A stretch of DNA of 31,935 bases, taken from the NCBI GenBank assembly GCA_023230925.1, contig JALNWK010000034.1, positions 1-31,935 of the forward strand, read 5' to 3'. This document shows, one piece after another, positions 16,700 through 25,280 of this stretch. The stretch is from Limnochordia bacterium. GTDB taxonomy: Bacteria > Bacillota > Limnochordia > DUMW01. The notes beneath the pieces were generated by a model. That model saw nothing but the letters and a program-made list of their open reading frames with translations, made no database searches and was not told the origin of the DNA. Each line of letters opens with the position of its first letter. The stretch's first letter is position 1. Both the position numbers and the translations under genes were made by a program.

Positions 16700-17257
16700 A
16701 TGCGAAGTAAGAATTGGTGTTTATCTATTTTGGTAGTGATGGGTGTTTTGTTGTGTGTTAGTGCTGTAGGATTAGCTAATGATGGTAGCCAGTGGGTGGA
16801 GATTTACCAGGCCGATGAGATCATTCTAGGGCCCCAGGACGGACTGCGTCCCATCGAGGGTGTTACCGCAGGAGACTTCCGGTTAGAGTGTGAACTCCGT
16901 GTGGATGCCGGAGCCATGTTCACCCTGATGTTCCGGGCGATACCTAACTACACCGATGGTTACGGGCTCAATTTACAGGCCAAGAAAGATTGGAGCGGAT
17001 TCTACCGGATGGATGGTGCTTGGGGCTTACGGAAATGGTTAGAACCGGTATGTCCCGATGGGGTGCCTGCTGATAAATGGTTACAGGTAGTTGTAGAGGC
17101 TGTGGGTGATAAGCTTAGCTTGAAAATAGCTGACGTAACGGACCTTTCCGTTGATGTATCCGGAGATGGAGCTCCCGATGAGGGCGTTTTCTTCCTAAGG
17201 AATGTCCTAGGCGGGATGACCATGCGCAATGTGAAGATCAGTGTATTGAACAAGTAG
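16700..17257 (+). CDS. Small secreted protein, stand-alone copy of the upstream C-terminal domain
   Basis: This 185-residue protein has a signal peptide (about 1-26, LSILVVMGVLLCVSAVGLA) and one domain. It aligns with almost no gaps to residues 437-590 of the preceding protein, sharing QWVxIYQ, LGPxD, GAMFTxMFRA, DGYGLxLQ, KKDWxGFYRMDG, WGLRxWL and FLRNVLG. It therefore arose by duplication, or by split or fusion, of that domain. GGAGG eight bases upstream fixes the ATG. It is 141 nt after the pectate-lyase-fold gene and 86 nt before a sugar-binding-protein gene, all on the plus strand, so one transcript is likely. A carbohydrate-binding role is inferred from architecture; conserved aromatic residues would suit it. 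No catalytic site is recognised. Confidence 0.8.
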   Translation: MRSKNWCLSILVVMGVLLCVSAVGLANDGSQWVEIYQADEIILGPQDGLRPIEGVTAGDFRLECELRVDAGAMFTLMFRAIPNYTDGYGLNLQAKKDWSGFYRMDGAWGLRKWLEPVCPDGVPADKWLQVVVEAVGDKLSLKIADVTDLSVDVSGDGAPDEGVFFLRNVLGGMTMRNVKISVLNK

Positions 17258-17343
17258 GGCCGTAAACAGGTAGAGCCTATGGAGCAAGTCCAACTTGAAT
17301 TAGTTAGCTCAGAGGTAAATTCCATAGATGTGGAGGTTAGATT

Positions 17344-18582
17344 ATGAATAGACGAATAGGCTATCTAGCCGTTTTGCTGGTTCTTGTACTAACCCAAATT
17401 GCCTGTGCGGCTGAAGATACCATTGTGATCAAGCATGTGTGGTGGGGCGGAAACCCGGACAATGTATGGCAAGTTGCGAAAGAGCAGTTTGAGCAGGAGC
17501 ATCCGAATATCGTGATTGAACTAGTACCTGGGGTGCGGGATGATATGATCATGTACAGCGCCTCTGGTCTGGTTGATACTATGGTCGTGGATGCCCCTTG
17601 GTTTGCAGAATTTGTTGAAAGGGGTATGCTCCTACCCTTAGATTCCCTACTTGAAGCAAGTGGAGGAAGGGCATACCTTGAGGAAGACTTCTGGCCTGGG
17701 AGCTATCGCTGGCTGGAGCGGGGCGATGCACGATATGGTCTGCCCTATGTATGGGCACAATCTGAAGTCCTTTTCTATAACAAGAATGTAGCTGCGGAAA
17801 TGGGGCTACAGTACCCCGATGAGAATTGGACTTGGGATGATCTATTGGCCCAAGCCAAGAAACTAACTACTGTGGATAAGCGGTGGGGCATAGACTTCGC
17901 CAGATGGGGACGCAATGGTGGCTCTCTTAACTGGCTGCTACAATACAATGGAGCTGGTTATACGGATAGCCAAATCCTGCCTACTAGATCCAACCTAAGC
18001 GATCCGAAAACGTTGAAAGCGGCGGAGTTTTGGGTAAGCTTAGTTGCCGAGCACCGTGTTGCCCGATCAGACTCCGTATGGGATGTCTTTGAACAGGCAA
18101 AGTCGGCCATGGAAATCGGTTGGTGGGGACAGAAGGGTGATTGGCGGAATCTACCCTTTGATTACGACTTCACCACGGTGCCCTTTGGGCCAGATGCCGG
18201 AGATGATCTGCGCTGTGCTTCCGCCATGCATGGACTTTGTATTGCTTCAAGCTCGCCCCATCCCGAGGCAGCGTTCCAGTGGTTGCAGTTCCTTCTTTCC
18301 TCCCCGATCATGACACTAGGAACAGCAAAGGGAGGAGGCATTCCAACCCGGGTTTCCGTAGCCACTAATCCCGAATGGTTGGATGCCGATGGACACAATA
18401 ATGCGGCTGCTTTGACGGCCCTAACCTACGGTGTACCACATACACCATTAACATCAGCATGGCAGGACATTGTCGATATACTCCAGGAGCCTGTTGCCCG
18501 TGCCTTCAAGGGTGAGGCCAGCATTACCGCTGTACTGCGGGAATTCGATGAGATCGTTGATGATGTAATCCAGGGGAAATAG
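17344..18582 (+). CDS. Second sugar ABC transporter substrate-binding protein
   Basis: This is a 412-residue family 1 solute-binding protein. A signal peptide covers residues 1-22 or so (LAVLLVLVLTQIACAAED). The cysteine in QIAC does not sit in a canonical lipobox, so lipidation is doubtful. Family hallmarks: VAKEQFEQEHPNIVIELVPG, ADARYGLPYVWAQ-like opening-cleft segment (RYGLPYVWAQSEVLFYNKNV), ENWTWDDLLAQAKKLT and HPEAAFQWLQFLLS. GGAGG precedes the ATG. It is the third gene of the probable secreted operon, and a strong hairpin follows 28 nt after the stop. Like the binding protein at 9337 it has no adjacent permease or ATPase genes. It is not a recent duplicate of that protein, since they share only family motifs. 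It may deliver products of the secreted proteins. Confidence 0.92.
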   Translation: MNRRIGYLAVLLVLVLTQIACAAEDTIVIKHVWWGGNPDNVWQVAKEQFEQEHPNIVIELVPGVRDDMIMYSASGLVDTMVVDAPWFAEFVERGMLLPLDSLLEASGGRAYLEEDFWPGSYRWLERGDARYGLPYVWAQSEVLFYNKNVAAEMGLQYPDENWTWDDLLAQAKKLTTVDKRWGIDFARWGRNGGSLNWLLQYNGAGYTDSQILPTRSNLSDPKTLKAAEFWVSLVAEHRVARSDSVWDVFEQAKSAMEIGWWGQKGDWRNLPFDYDFTTVPFGPDAGDDLRCASAMHGLCIASSSPHPEAAFQWLQFLLSSPIMTLGTAKGGGIPTRVSVATNPEWLDADGHNNAAALTALTYGVPHTPLTSAWQDIVDILQEPVARAFKGEASITAVLREFDEIVDDVIQGK

Positions 18583-18609
18583 TCCCGAAATGTACTAAGG
18601 TGTGGTATG

Positions 18610-18639
18610 GGTAGTAGGTCGCAAGCGCGACCTGCTACC
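18610..18639 (+). terminator. Strong hairpin after the secreted-protein operon
   Basis: GGTAGTAGGTCGC pairs with GCGACCTGCTACC over all 13 positions (one G-T wobble) around the loop AAGC. It begins 28 nt after the binding-protein stop. No T-tract follows. Its position suggests transcript termination or 3'-end protection. Confidence 0.6.
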
Positions 18640-18797
18640 ACCTTCCTAAAGTCCGAAGTTGATGTTAACTGTGTAGGGTATCTCTTTGTAACTTCTTTTC
18701 ATACGTTGCTTCCTTGGATATGATCTCGAATCAAGAGGAACAAGTATACTAACGTTTATTCCGGTTACGGCAAAGATAGATTTACGATAAGGCTTTG

Positions 18798-21734
18798 GTG
18801 GCGGAGGTGTCTTGGGATTTGCGTAGCTTTGGGGCAGTGCCCTTTTGGTTTTGGAATGGAGAACAGGTTGAAGATGAATTGGCCAGTCAGATGCAGTTTG
18901 GTGCCGCGTGGGGATTACGTGGCTTTGCGATCCACGGTCGATATGGTAATCAGACTGAGTATTTATCTGAGCGTTGGTTTGCACTAGTGAGGTTTTGCTG
19001 TGAGAAAGCAATTGAGTTGGGACTGGAGATTTGGATTTACGATGAAGACGGTTATCCTAGTGGTACAGTTGGGGATAGGATCCCTACCATGCGTCCGGAC
19101 TACCGACAGCAATATCTGTGGTTCGAGTGCACCACGGCACTACAAGCAAGAGTAGGTGCTAACACGGTACGGGTCTTTAGCCTTGACGATCCTAGCGAGC
19201 CTTTGGATCTGGCGGTTCTTCCCGATGATGCTAGGGTGTTGGCCTTTTCAATTCGGTACTGGGATCGATATATTGATACCCTAAACCCAGAGGTTGTAGA
19301 GACCTTTATCTCCATGACCCATGACCGATATGAACAGGAGCTAGGGGAATACTTCGGAAACCCGATCACCCACTTTTATACCGATGATGTGGGATTTCAT
19401 CATCTACATCAGGGTCTAGCCTATACAGGCTCCCTGGAACAGATATTTTCCCAAACCTATGGGTATAGTCTCCTGGATCATCTTCCTGCCTTGGTGCTGG
19501 ATCTACCTGGCTGTGAGAAGATCCGGATGGATTACCGCCGGTTGGTTACCAATCTGTTCTGTAGCACCTTCCAGGAACGGCTGTATAACTGGTGTGAGGC
19601 AAGGGGCCTTAAGGCTACGGGGCACTTATTCAATGATGAGGGAGACATCGGCAAGATCGTTAATTCCGTCGGTTCTACCATGCAGTTTTATGCCCGGGAG
19701 CATCTACCTGGTATTGATGATTTCTTCATGCGCATGCCCGATGGCGCCTATGCCCACAAGCTTCGTAATGCCAATGGAGTTATTCCCATTACACTTTACA
19801 AACAGGTCTCTTCGGTGGCCAATCAGCTCAAAGGGGGTCACTGTAGTGCGGAGGTATTGACCTATCTTGGTTGGGGAGTCAGCCTAGTAGAGCAGCAGCT
19901 GTTGCTGAACCTAGCACATCTGTTGGGCATCAATGTGTTCTCCCAGCATGCCTTTTATTATACCGTTGGCGGCATCGCTAAACGGGACTGTCCTCCCAGT
20001 TATTTCTTTCAGCAGCCCTATTGGGACCTAACCTCTGCATTTCAGGCAAAACTGGCCCGGAGTACGAGACTGCTAACAAGAGGAACATACAAAGCTGATG
20101 TGCTGATCATGCACCCCATCTCCTCGGCCTGGGTTTTGCACAATGGTTCTGATATTCGCCGGGATTTCACAATTCCAGCAGATACAGTTGACCTATCACC
20201 AAAAAGTTCCACCGGCATCGAACTCGAAGATGTCTTTGCGAGCATATCCCTAAAGCTTTTACAAAACAGGATTAGCTTTGAGTATGGTGATGAGGAGATC
20301 CTTTTGGAGTGGGCTTTTGTTTCCAATGGGTATTTGCAGGTGGGAGATATGCGCTACAAGACGGTCCTGGTGCCACCGGTAGTCAACTTATATGAAAGCA
20401 CCGTGAAGCTGTTGCAGGAGTTTAGTCTTGCGGGCGGTGATCTCATCTTCATAGATCCGCCTAAACGACTCTTCATAGATGGCAGTCTGTGGGACTACCC
20501 TGTGGTTGGCTCAGGGGATAATACCCTGTTTCCCCATGCGAGGGTGGTAGACTCTTGTAGTGCGCTTCTAACTAGTCTACCTGCGGATATTGAGTTAGAA
20601 GGTGATGATCTTTTGGAAGTGATGGTACATACCAGAGTGGTTGAGGACAGATGCGAGTACTTTCTTGTAAATCTTTCCCCTGAGTATCGGACGGTGTCTG
20701 TAACAACGCCTGGTAATTGGGCCATCTATGATCCAGAAACGGATAAGACCCTTTACTGCGGTGCAGATTGGCCCGAAGGCTTTGCGTTACCTCCTTGGGG
20801 TTGCTGCCACATATTGCCCTACGAGTGTGTTGGGAAGGTAATCCCTGAGCCACAGCCTGAGGCACTTGGTAGAAGTCTTTTTCGGTTGTCTTCTGTTCAG
20901 CAACACCAAGAAGTGATTAAGGACTGGGGGATTCATCGCGCAAGGGAGAACATCTGTGTGCTGGATTATTGCTGCGTGTCTGAAGTGGGTCATTTACTTT
21001 TGAGGCAGCTAGGCGAGTTGCCAAAGATGCCAGAGACGATCATGGTGGAGTTTGAAGCACTGACAGATACGGTAACGCACCTCATGGGTGAGAATCTTGA
21101 TCAGTACTCACTGTGGCTTAATGGTAAGTCCATAGGGGTGGATCATACATTGACGCACCCTTCAAACAAAGAGTTTCAGCTAGCACCTATCGGTGGAGCA
21201 GTAGAGAAGGGACTAAATACGTTGGTTGTCTCCCTAGGCGATTGGCAGGGAAGGGTAGAGGACTTTCATTTACTCGGGGAGTTTGCTGTTTGCTTGAAGA
21301 AGCAGGAAGAGAAATGGTACCCAGCAATTTTGCCTGTGGTTAATCCAGCCTTGGGTGATCTGGTTACACAGGGTCTGCCCTTTTATTGGGGAAGTGTGGT
21401 ATACGAAAAGTCCATCACTATAGATAAGGTAACCGGTGAGGAGTGGCTGGATCTAGGTGAGGTGCAAGGGGCCGTGGAACTGTATGTCAATGATGCTAAG
21501 ACGGCTGTACGGATGTATCCGCCATACCGGTTTTATTTAGGAGATGTGCTTAAGGTGGGAACTAATAGGATCAGTCTTCGGCTTTTTAACACGGCACAGA
21601 ATCTTTATGGGCCCCATCGGAATCTGGCGATTATGGAAAGTGTGGTACCACCGGGTGATGAGCATGCGACGTTGCATGATTCTTATAGCTTGATGCCCTT
21701 TGGCGTATATGGACCGGTCGTCCTTACGCGGTAA
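18798..21734 (+). CDS. Large GH106-like glycoside hydrolase (alpha-L-rhamnosidase-like)
   Basis: This is a 978-residue protein. The N-terminal half resembles the TIM-barrel region of GH106-type enzymes: PFWFWNGEQVEDELASQM, GLRGFAIHGRYG, TEYLSERWFALV and GLEIWIYDEDGYPSG; then FYTDDVGFHH and TGHLFNDEGD carry acidic residues that could be catalytic. The C-terminal third has jelly-roll domains like those of GH2 and GH106 enzymes (LWLNGKSIGVDHT near 770, then WLDLGEVQGAVELYVND near 880-900, and GTNRISLRLFNTAQN). There is no signal peptide, so it probably acts on imported oligosaccharides. The start is uncertain: GTG at 18798 has a weak AAGG upstream, and a TTG directly precedes it. GH106 rhamnosidases act on rhamnogalacturonan side chains; that fits the pectate-lyase-fold neighbour, but the specificity is inference. 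Confidence 0.8.
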   Translation: MAEVSWDLRSFGAVPFWFWNGEQVEDELASQMQFGAAWGLRGFAIHGRYGNQTEYLSERWFALVRFCCEKAIELGLEIWIYDEDGYPSGTVGDRIPTMRPDYRQQYLWFECTTALQARVGANTVRVFSLDDPSEPLDLAVLPDDARVLAFSIRYWDRYIDTLNPEVVETFISMTHDRYEQELGEYFGNPITHFYTDDVGFHHLHQGLAYTGSLEQIFSQTYGYSLLDHLPALVLDLPGCEKIRMDYRRLVTNLFCSTFQERLYNWCEARGLKATGHLFNDEGDIGKIVNSVGSTMQFYAREHLPGIDDFFMRMPDGAYAHKLRNANGVIPITLYKQVSSVANQLKGGHCSAEVLTYLGWGVSLVEQQLLLNLAHLLGINVFSQHAFYYTVGGIAKRDCPPSYFFQQPYWDLTSAFQAKLARSTRLLTRGTYKADVLIMHPISSAWVLHNGSDIRRDFTIPADTVDLSPKSSTGIELEDVFASISLKLLQNRISFEYGDEEILLEWAFVSNGYLQVGDMRYKTVLVPPVVNLYESTVKLLQEFSLAGGDLIFIDPPKRLFIDGSLWDYPVVGSGDNTLFPHARVVDSCSALLTSLPADIELEGDDLLEVMVHTRVVEDRCEYFLVNLSPEYRTVSVTTPGNWAIYDPETDKTLYCGADWPEGFALPPWGCCHILPYECVGKVIPEPQPEALGRSLFRLSSVQQHQEVIKDWGIHRARENICVLDYCCVSEVGHLLLRQLGELPKMPETIMVEFEALTDTVTHLMGENLDQYSLWLNGKSIGVDHTLTHPSNKEFQLAPIGGAVEKGLNTLVVSLGDWQGRVEDFHLLGEFAVCLKKQEEKWYPAILPVVNPALGDLVTQGLPFYWGSVVYEKSITIDKVTGEEWLDLGEVQGAVELYVNDAKTAVRMYPPYRFYLGDVLKVGTNRISLRLFNTAQNLYGPHRNLAIMESVVPPGDEHATLHDSYSLMPFGVYGPVVLTR

Positions 21735-22126
21735 TGCTCTTTGGTTAACTAAAGGACAGGCGGATCAGGATTGGGCTGGGTTGGAGTATATGCGCATAGC
21801 TTAAGGTTTAATAGGAATGCCCCAATTGGGCAGTGGGTCACTAAGGGTAACCCAGGGTTTGGGATTCTGTCATATTCTATCTGGGTATCTAGTGTTGGTT
21901 TGCACAAACATAGTTGTTTGCTCATCACAAGCAGAGAGATTGACTAGGTCTTATGCGAGCAAAGGAGCCATTCCACTTGTCGGGACGTTGGTGTAAAGCG
22001 TTGCTTAAGGTTCTACTGATAGCTTCACCGGTACTCGTCAGGTGGAATAACATGGGCTCTTAAGACGATTCTCGGGGCCTAGTGCTTTTAGGAAACTCAA
22101 ATTGGAGAAGGGGGGCTTTTATACTA
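21735..22126. other. Spacer between hydrolase and isomerase genes
   Basis: This 392-base stretch shows no gene. A small dyad CAAAC, six bases, GTTTG (21905-21920) is the only notable pattern and could be an operator, but it is short. No clear promoter was found. Confidence 0.35.
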
Positions 22127-22954
22127 ATGAAGCTTGGATTAAGTATGTGGAGTGTTGTAAGTCTATATGGGAAAGGGTTTACCGTAAAGGATTTTGCGCA
22201 CTTTGCCGCAGAATTGGGTGTTGATGGGGTGGAGCTGCTTGATTACTTCTGGACTGATAAGGCCACCGAACCCAATGATATTGTCAAATTGACTAAAAGG
22301 CTTGGCTTAGATATCCTATGCTATTCGATTGACAATGATTTTGTGAATGCCGATGCTAGTGCTAGGGAAAAGATGCTGGACTATGCGAAGCGGGAGATTG
22401 ACCTAGCTGTAGCCCTAGGGGCTCCGGTGATCCGTGTATTCTCCGGCAATGAAAAGGACGGTATAGACTTTGATACAGGTTTTGCCTGGATTGTAGACGG
22501 TTTGCGAGAGGCTGCTACCTATGCGGAAGAAAAACAGGTGGTGCTGGCCTTGGAGAACCACGGTACCTTTGCCGGAACTAGCGCACAGATTGAGCGTATT
22601 TTAGATGAGGTGGGCTCACCGGCTCTAACCTCAAACTTTGACACAGGCAACTTCATGCTGTGCAAAGAGAATCCTAAAAAGGCGATGGATCGGTTGGCCC
22701 ACAGGGTAGGCCATGTGCACTTCAAGGACTTTCGCCGCGCGGATAGTAGTGAAACAGTGGGTGTTTATACAGGAGTTGACGGGATCCGTGTGAAGGGGAC
22801 TACTATTGGTGCGGGTGATGTAGATCTGCCATACATAGTAGAGTCCCTAAAACAAGCAGGCTACCAGGGTTCCCTTGTGATTGAGTACGAAGGAACCGGG
22901 GATGTAAAAGAGGATATTCGTAAGTCAGTCGCGTACGTAAGGAAACTGCTGTAA
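22127..22954 (+). CDS. Sugar phosphate isomerase/epimerase
   Basis: This is a 275-residue xylose-isomerase-like TIM-barrel protein. The start MKLGLSMWSVVSLYGKG is typical of the family. Likely metal ligands are E143 (LALENHG), D172 (NFDTGNF), H198 (VGHVHFKD) and E253 (VIEYEG). The ATG at 22127 is chosen because the family N-terminus begins there and AAGGGGGG lies 11 bases upstream; an in-frame TTG codon 45 nt earlier would add a non-homologous tail. No signal peptide, so cytoplasmic. Together with the oxidoreductase at 12609 it would suit interconversion of a released monosaccharide or inositol-like compound. It is only distantly similar to the minus-strand homologue at 4506, so the two are not recent duplicates. 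Confidence 0.92.
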   Translation: MKLGLSMWSVVSLYGKGFTVKDFAHFAAELGVDGVELLDYFWTDKATEPNDIVKLTKRLGLDILCYSIDNDFVNADASAREKMLDYAKREIDLAVALGAPVIRVFSGNEKDGIDFDTGFAWIVDGLREAATYAEEKQVVLALENHGTFAGTSAQIERILDEVGSPALTSNFDTGNFMLCKENPKKAMDRLAHRVGHVHFKDFRRADSSETVGVYTGVDGIRVKGTTIGAGDVDLPYIVESLKQAGYQGSLVIEYEGTGDVKEDIRKSVAYVRKLL

Positions 22955-23895
22955 ACGCAGCTTTCATGTTTAGCTGGTAGTGGTAAGGAATAAGCGTGCT
23001 TCAGAGATAGACCAAATGTAGTAGTCCGGGTCCGGCTCGGTGCTGATGGGCTACTACATTGGTCTAATCAGTAAGACCCTTGAGGGCCCCCAAAAGCCGA
23101 CTGAGAACAGATGAAAGGACTAAGCCAATAGCATCGATGGCAAGATAATGGATGCCATCTGGGTGGCTTGGCAAGACCGATGTTCATAAGTCTTTCTCTG
23201 CTGAAATAGGAGTTGCGGATTATCCCAAGGTAAGGGCGAGCAGGATGCAACTATTCTGTAGCCTAGACAGACTATATTTGGAAACGGATCTCTAGTAGTG
23301 TCCGGCAGCAAAGGAACATCAAGTGGGACGGTGCCTTGGCTGCCATGCATCCACTGTTGTGGTCCGGCAGGATTGGATGGGAGGGGGAGCGCCTGCTTGG
23401 AAGATTACATACCAATAGAGTAAGAAACGATTCTTTGACTGTTGATCTAAAACTGCCCACTGGTTTTGTTTTTATCCCTGTATAGACAAGAATACAGCGT
23501 ATGAGCTTACGGGCCTGTGGTTTTTTATCTCCATTCTACATATGCCTAACGTTCTTTGCTTAAAGATAGACTTCAGAGTTGATGTTGTGGTGCGGAACTA
23601 TAGCTAGAAATCTACTCTGGTTTTTGAGCCAAATCAAGTATTGTACCGAAGATATCCTAGTAAGAAGCTAGTGGATACCACCAGTCTCCAAGTTACCAGT
23701 ATGGGTTGTGTCGGTGGTTCACTGGGTTTCTACATATATGTCGGTTCGCATTAATAGGCTTAAGAAGTATTGCCGGCACAAGATAAATCCAGATATCGCA
23801 TCAGGGGCAGTATTCTTACTGTCTTAGTCAAGGATGCACTAGGAGGCGGGGCACTAATCCCGGTTAGTACAGAATACAGATACGGAGGAATGGGA
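22955..23895. other. 0.9-kb spacer without a recognisable gene
   Basis: Apart from the hairpin at 23008-23066 I find no gene or known element. Short open frames on the minus strand between 23068 and 23460 overlap each other in different frames and lack ribosome binding sites. Promoter signals for the downstream broken gene are not evident. Confidence 0.4.
23008..23066 (+). terminator. Long hairpin after the isomerase gene
   Basis: TAGACCAAATGTAGTAG (23008-23024) pairs with CTACTACATTGGTCTA (23051-23066): 16 pairs with a single bulged A and a GC-rich 26-nt loop. It starts 54 nt after the isomerase stop codon. No T-tract follows, so the role as a terminator is likely but not certain. Confidence 0.55.
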
Positions 23896-24920
23896 TTGAA
23901 AAGGGAACCTGATTTCAGCAGATTAAGGAAAGTGCTTTTGAGAGAAGGAGAGCCCGATGTAGTACCTTTTTACGAATTATTTGCCGACCAGGAAGTCATC
24001 AGTAAGGTTCTTGGCCGCCCATATCAGGGACTAAAAGACCGCATTGAATTTCAATGTCAGCTTGGTTACGATTTTGTCTGTCTTTTCCTAAATATTCCTT
24101 TGCCTATGCACGGACAGGCCAGCACGAGCGATACAGCTGAGTTATCTAAGGGTTAACGTTGCTATCGAACGGCTGGTATGTGTAGTATCGCAAACTGGGA
24201 GGATTTTGAGAAGTATCCATGGCCTACTGTGGCACCAGAGTATTTTGAGGAATTGGATCTGGCTTTGAAGGAAATGCCTGAGGGAATGAAAGGTATCGTG
24301 TTGACTGGACACGTACTCGAAGATCCGATGGGTTTGTTTGTGAGGGCTTATCCTATGCTTTGGTCGACCAGCCGGACTTAGTTGATGCTGTCTTTGAGCG
24401 GATCGGTAGATTATATGAGCTGATCTACGAGTATTGTGTCCAGCACGAGGCAGTGGGTGCCATGTTGATCTCCGATGATTTGGGCTTTCGTTCGGGTACA
24501 ATGATTTCCCCGACGGATTTGCGCAGACTGGTGTTCCCTTGGTATAAGCGGTACTGTGACATAGTGCATCAATATGATAAGCCTGTGATCCTACATTCAT
24601 GCGGTAATCTCACGGAGGTTATTGGAGATATTGTTGATTGTGGCATAGATGCTAAGCATTCCTATGAGGATGTCATTATGCCCATCAAAGAGGTCAAGGA
24701 GTCCTTGGGTGACAAGATGGCAATCCTTGGAGGGCTCGATGTAGACTTCCTATGTAGGGCTAGTGAAGAGGAGGTGAGAGTCCGCACCAGAGAAGTACTA
24801 GAGGCATGCATGCCTGGTGGTGGCTATGCATTGGGTACAGGAAATAGCGTGACTAATTACATACCGATTGCGAACTACCTGGCGATGTTAGATGAAGGAC
24901 ATAAGGTGGGTAGATACTAA
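23896..24920 (+). pseudogene. Uroporphyrinogen decarboxylase (URO-D) family gene, broken
   Basis: Full-length in extent (about 340 codons) but interrupted. From the TTG at 23896, which has GGAGG seven bases upstream, the frame reads KREPDFSRLRKVLLREGEPD then VVPFYELFADQEV, and ends at TAA 24154-24156. The same frame resumes with ANWEDFEKYPWP and GHVLEDPMGLFV. Near 24335-24342 a one-base loss shifts the frame, and the rest (EGLSYALVDQPDLVDAVFER) is open to 24920, with ILHSCGNLTEVIGDIVDCGI, KHSYEDVIMP, LGGLDVDFL and GTGNSVTNYIP. These are signatures of the URO-D/methylcobamide methyltransferase superfamily. Such proteins in sugar loci probably act on methyl groups rather than in haem synthesis. 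Two separate lesions suggest a pseudogene; sequencing error is possible. Confidence 0.88.
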
Positions 24921-25280
24921 TCGGCACAGAAAAGGGAATTGTCTGCCGGTGGCCTAGGTCGAGCCTGCGCTTAATGGCCAGTTGCACGTAAGTTACCCCA
25001 AGACCTAGGTAAGTTTCCATAGCCTGTCAGTTAGCTGCTTCCCTAGTCTCTGTAAAGGCAAGCGTTCAGAGGTGAGGAAACCAAGAGAGTTGATCATATG
25101 TGGGAGGCTTAAGGATATGGTTTTGAGCGAATGGGTGTTTGCTCTGGGTAACTGATAGAAAGGATTCAGCTGTGAGGCTCTAAGGCAAGCTACAAGTGCC
25201 GGTGTGTGATGCAGGAGATACCGGAAGGATTGCTGGCTTGACAGGCGAAGGGGTTTGTATGATGAACAGGGGGAGAACGT
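24921..25280. other. Spacer containing repeat family 1 copy B
   Basis: A 360-base gap before the radical SAM gene. Besides the repeat at 25100-25171 I see no gene, terminator or clear promoter. No short peptide gene that could be a radical SAM substrate is visible here. Confidence 0.45.
25100..25171 (+). repeat. Dispersed repeat family 1, copy B (72 bp)
   Basis: Gapless match to 6432-6503. The frame starting at 25100 reads VGGLRIWF, stop, ANGCLLWVTDRKDSA, against VGGLRIWFWAYGCLLWVT in copy A. The in-frame TGA shows that this copy, at least, is not translated through. Confidence 0.6.

Noticed and set aside
17380..17410. Lipobox in the binding protein at 17344 (TQIAC)
   Set aside because: The -3 residue is Gln, not a Leu-type residue, so a standard signal peptidase I site is more likely.
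21901..21925. LacI-type operator upstream of the isomerase gene
   Set aside because: The dyad CAAAC-N6-GTTTG is too short and lacks the central CG of typical LacI-family sites.
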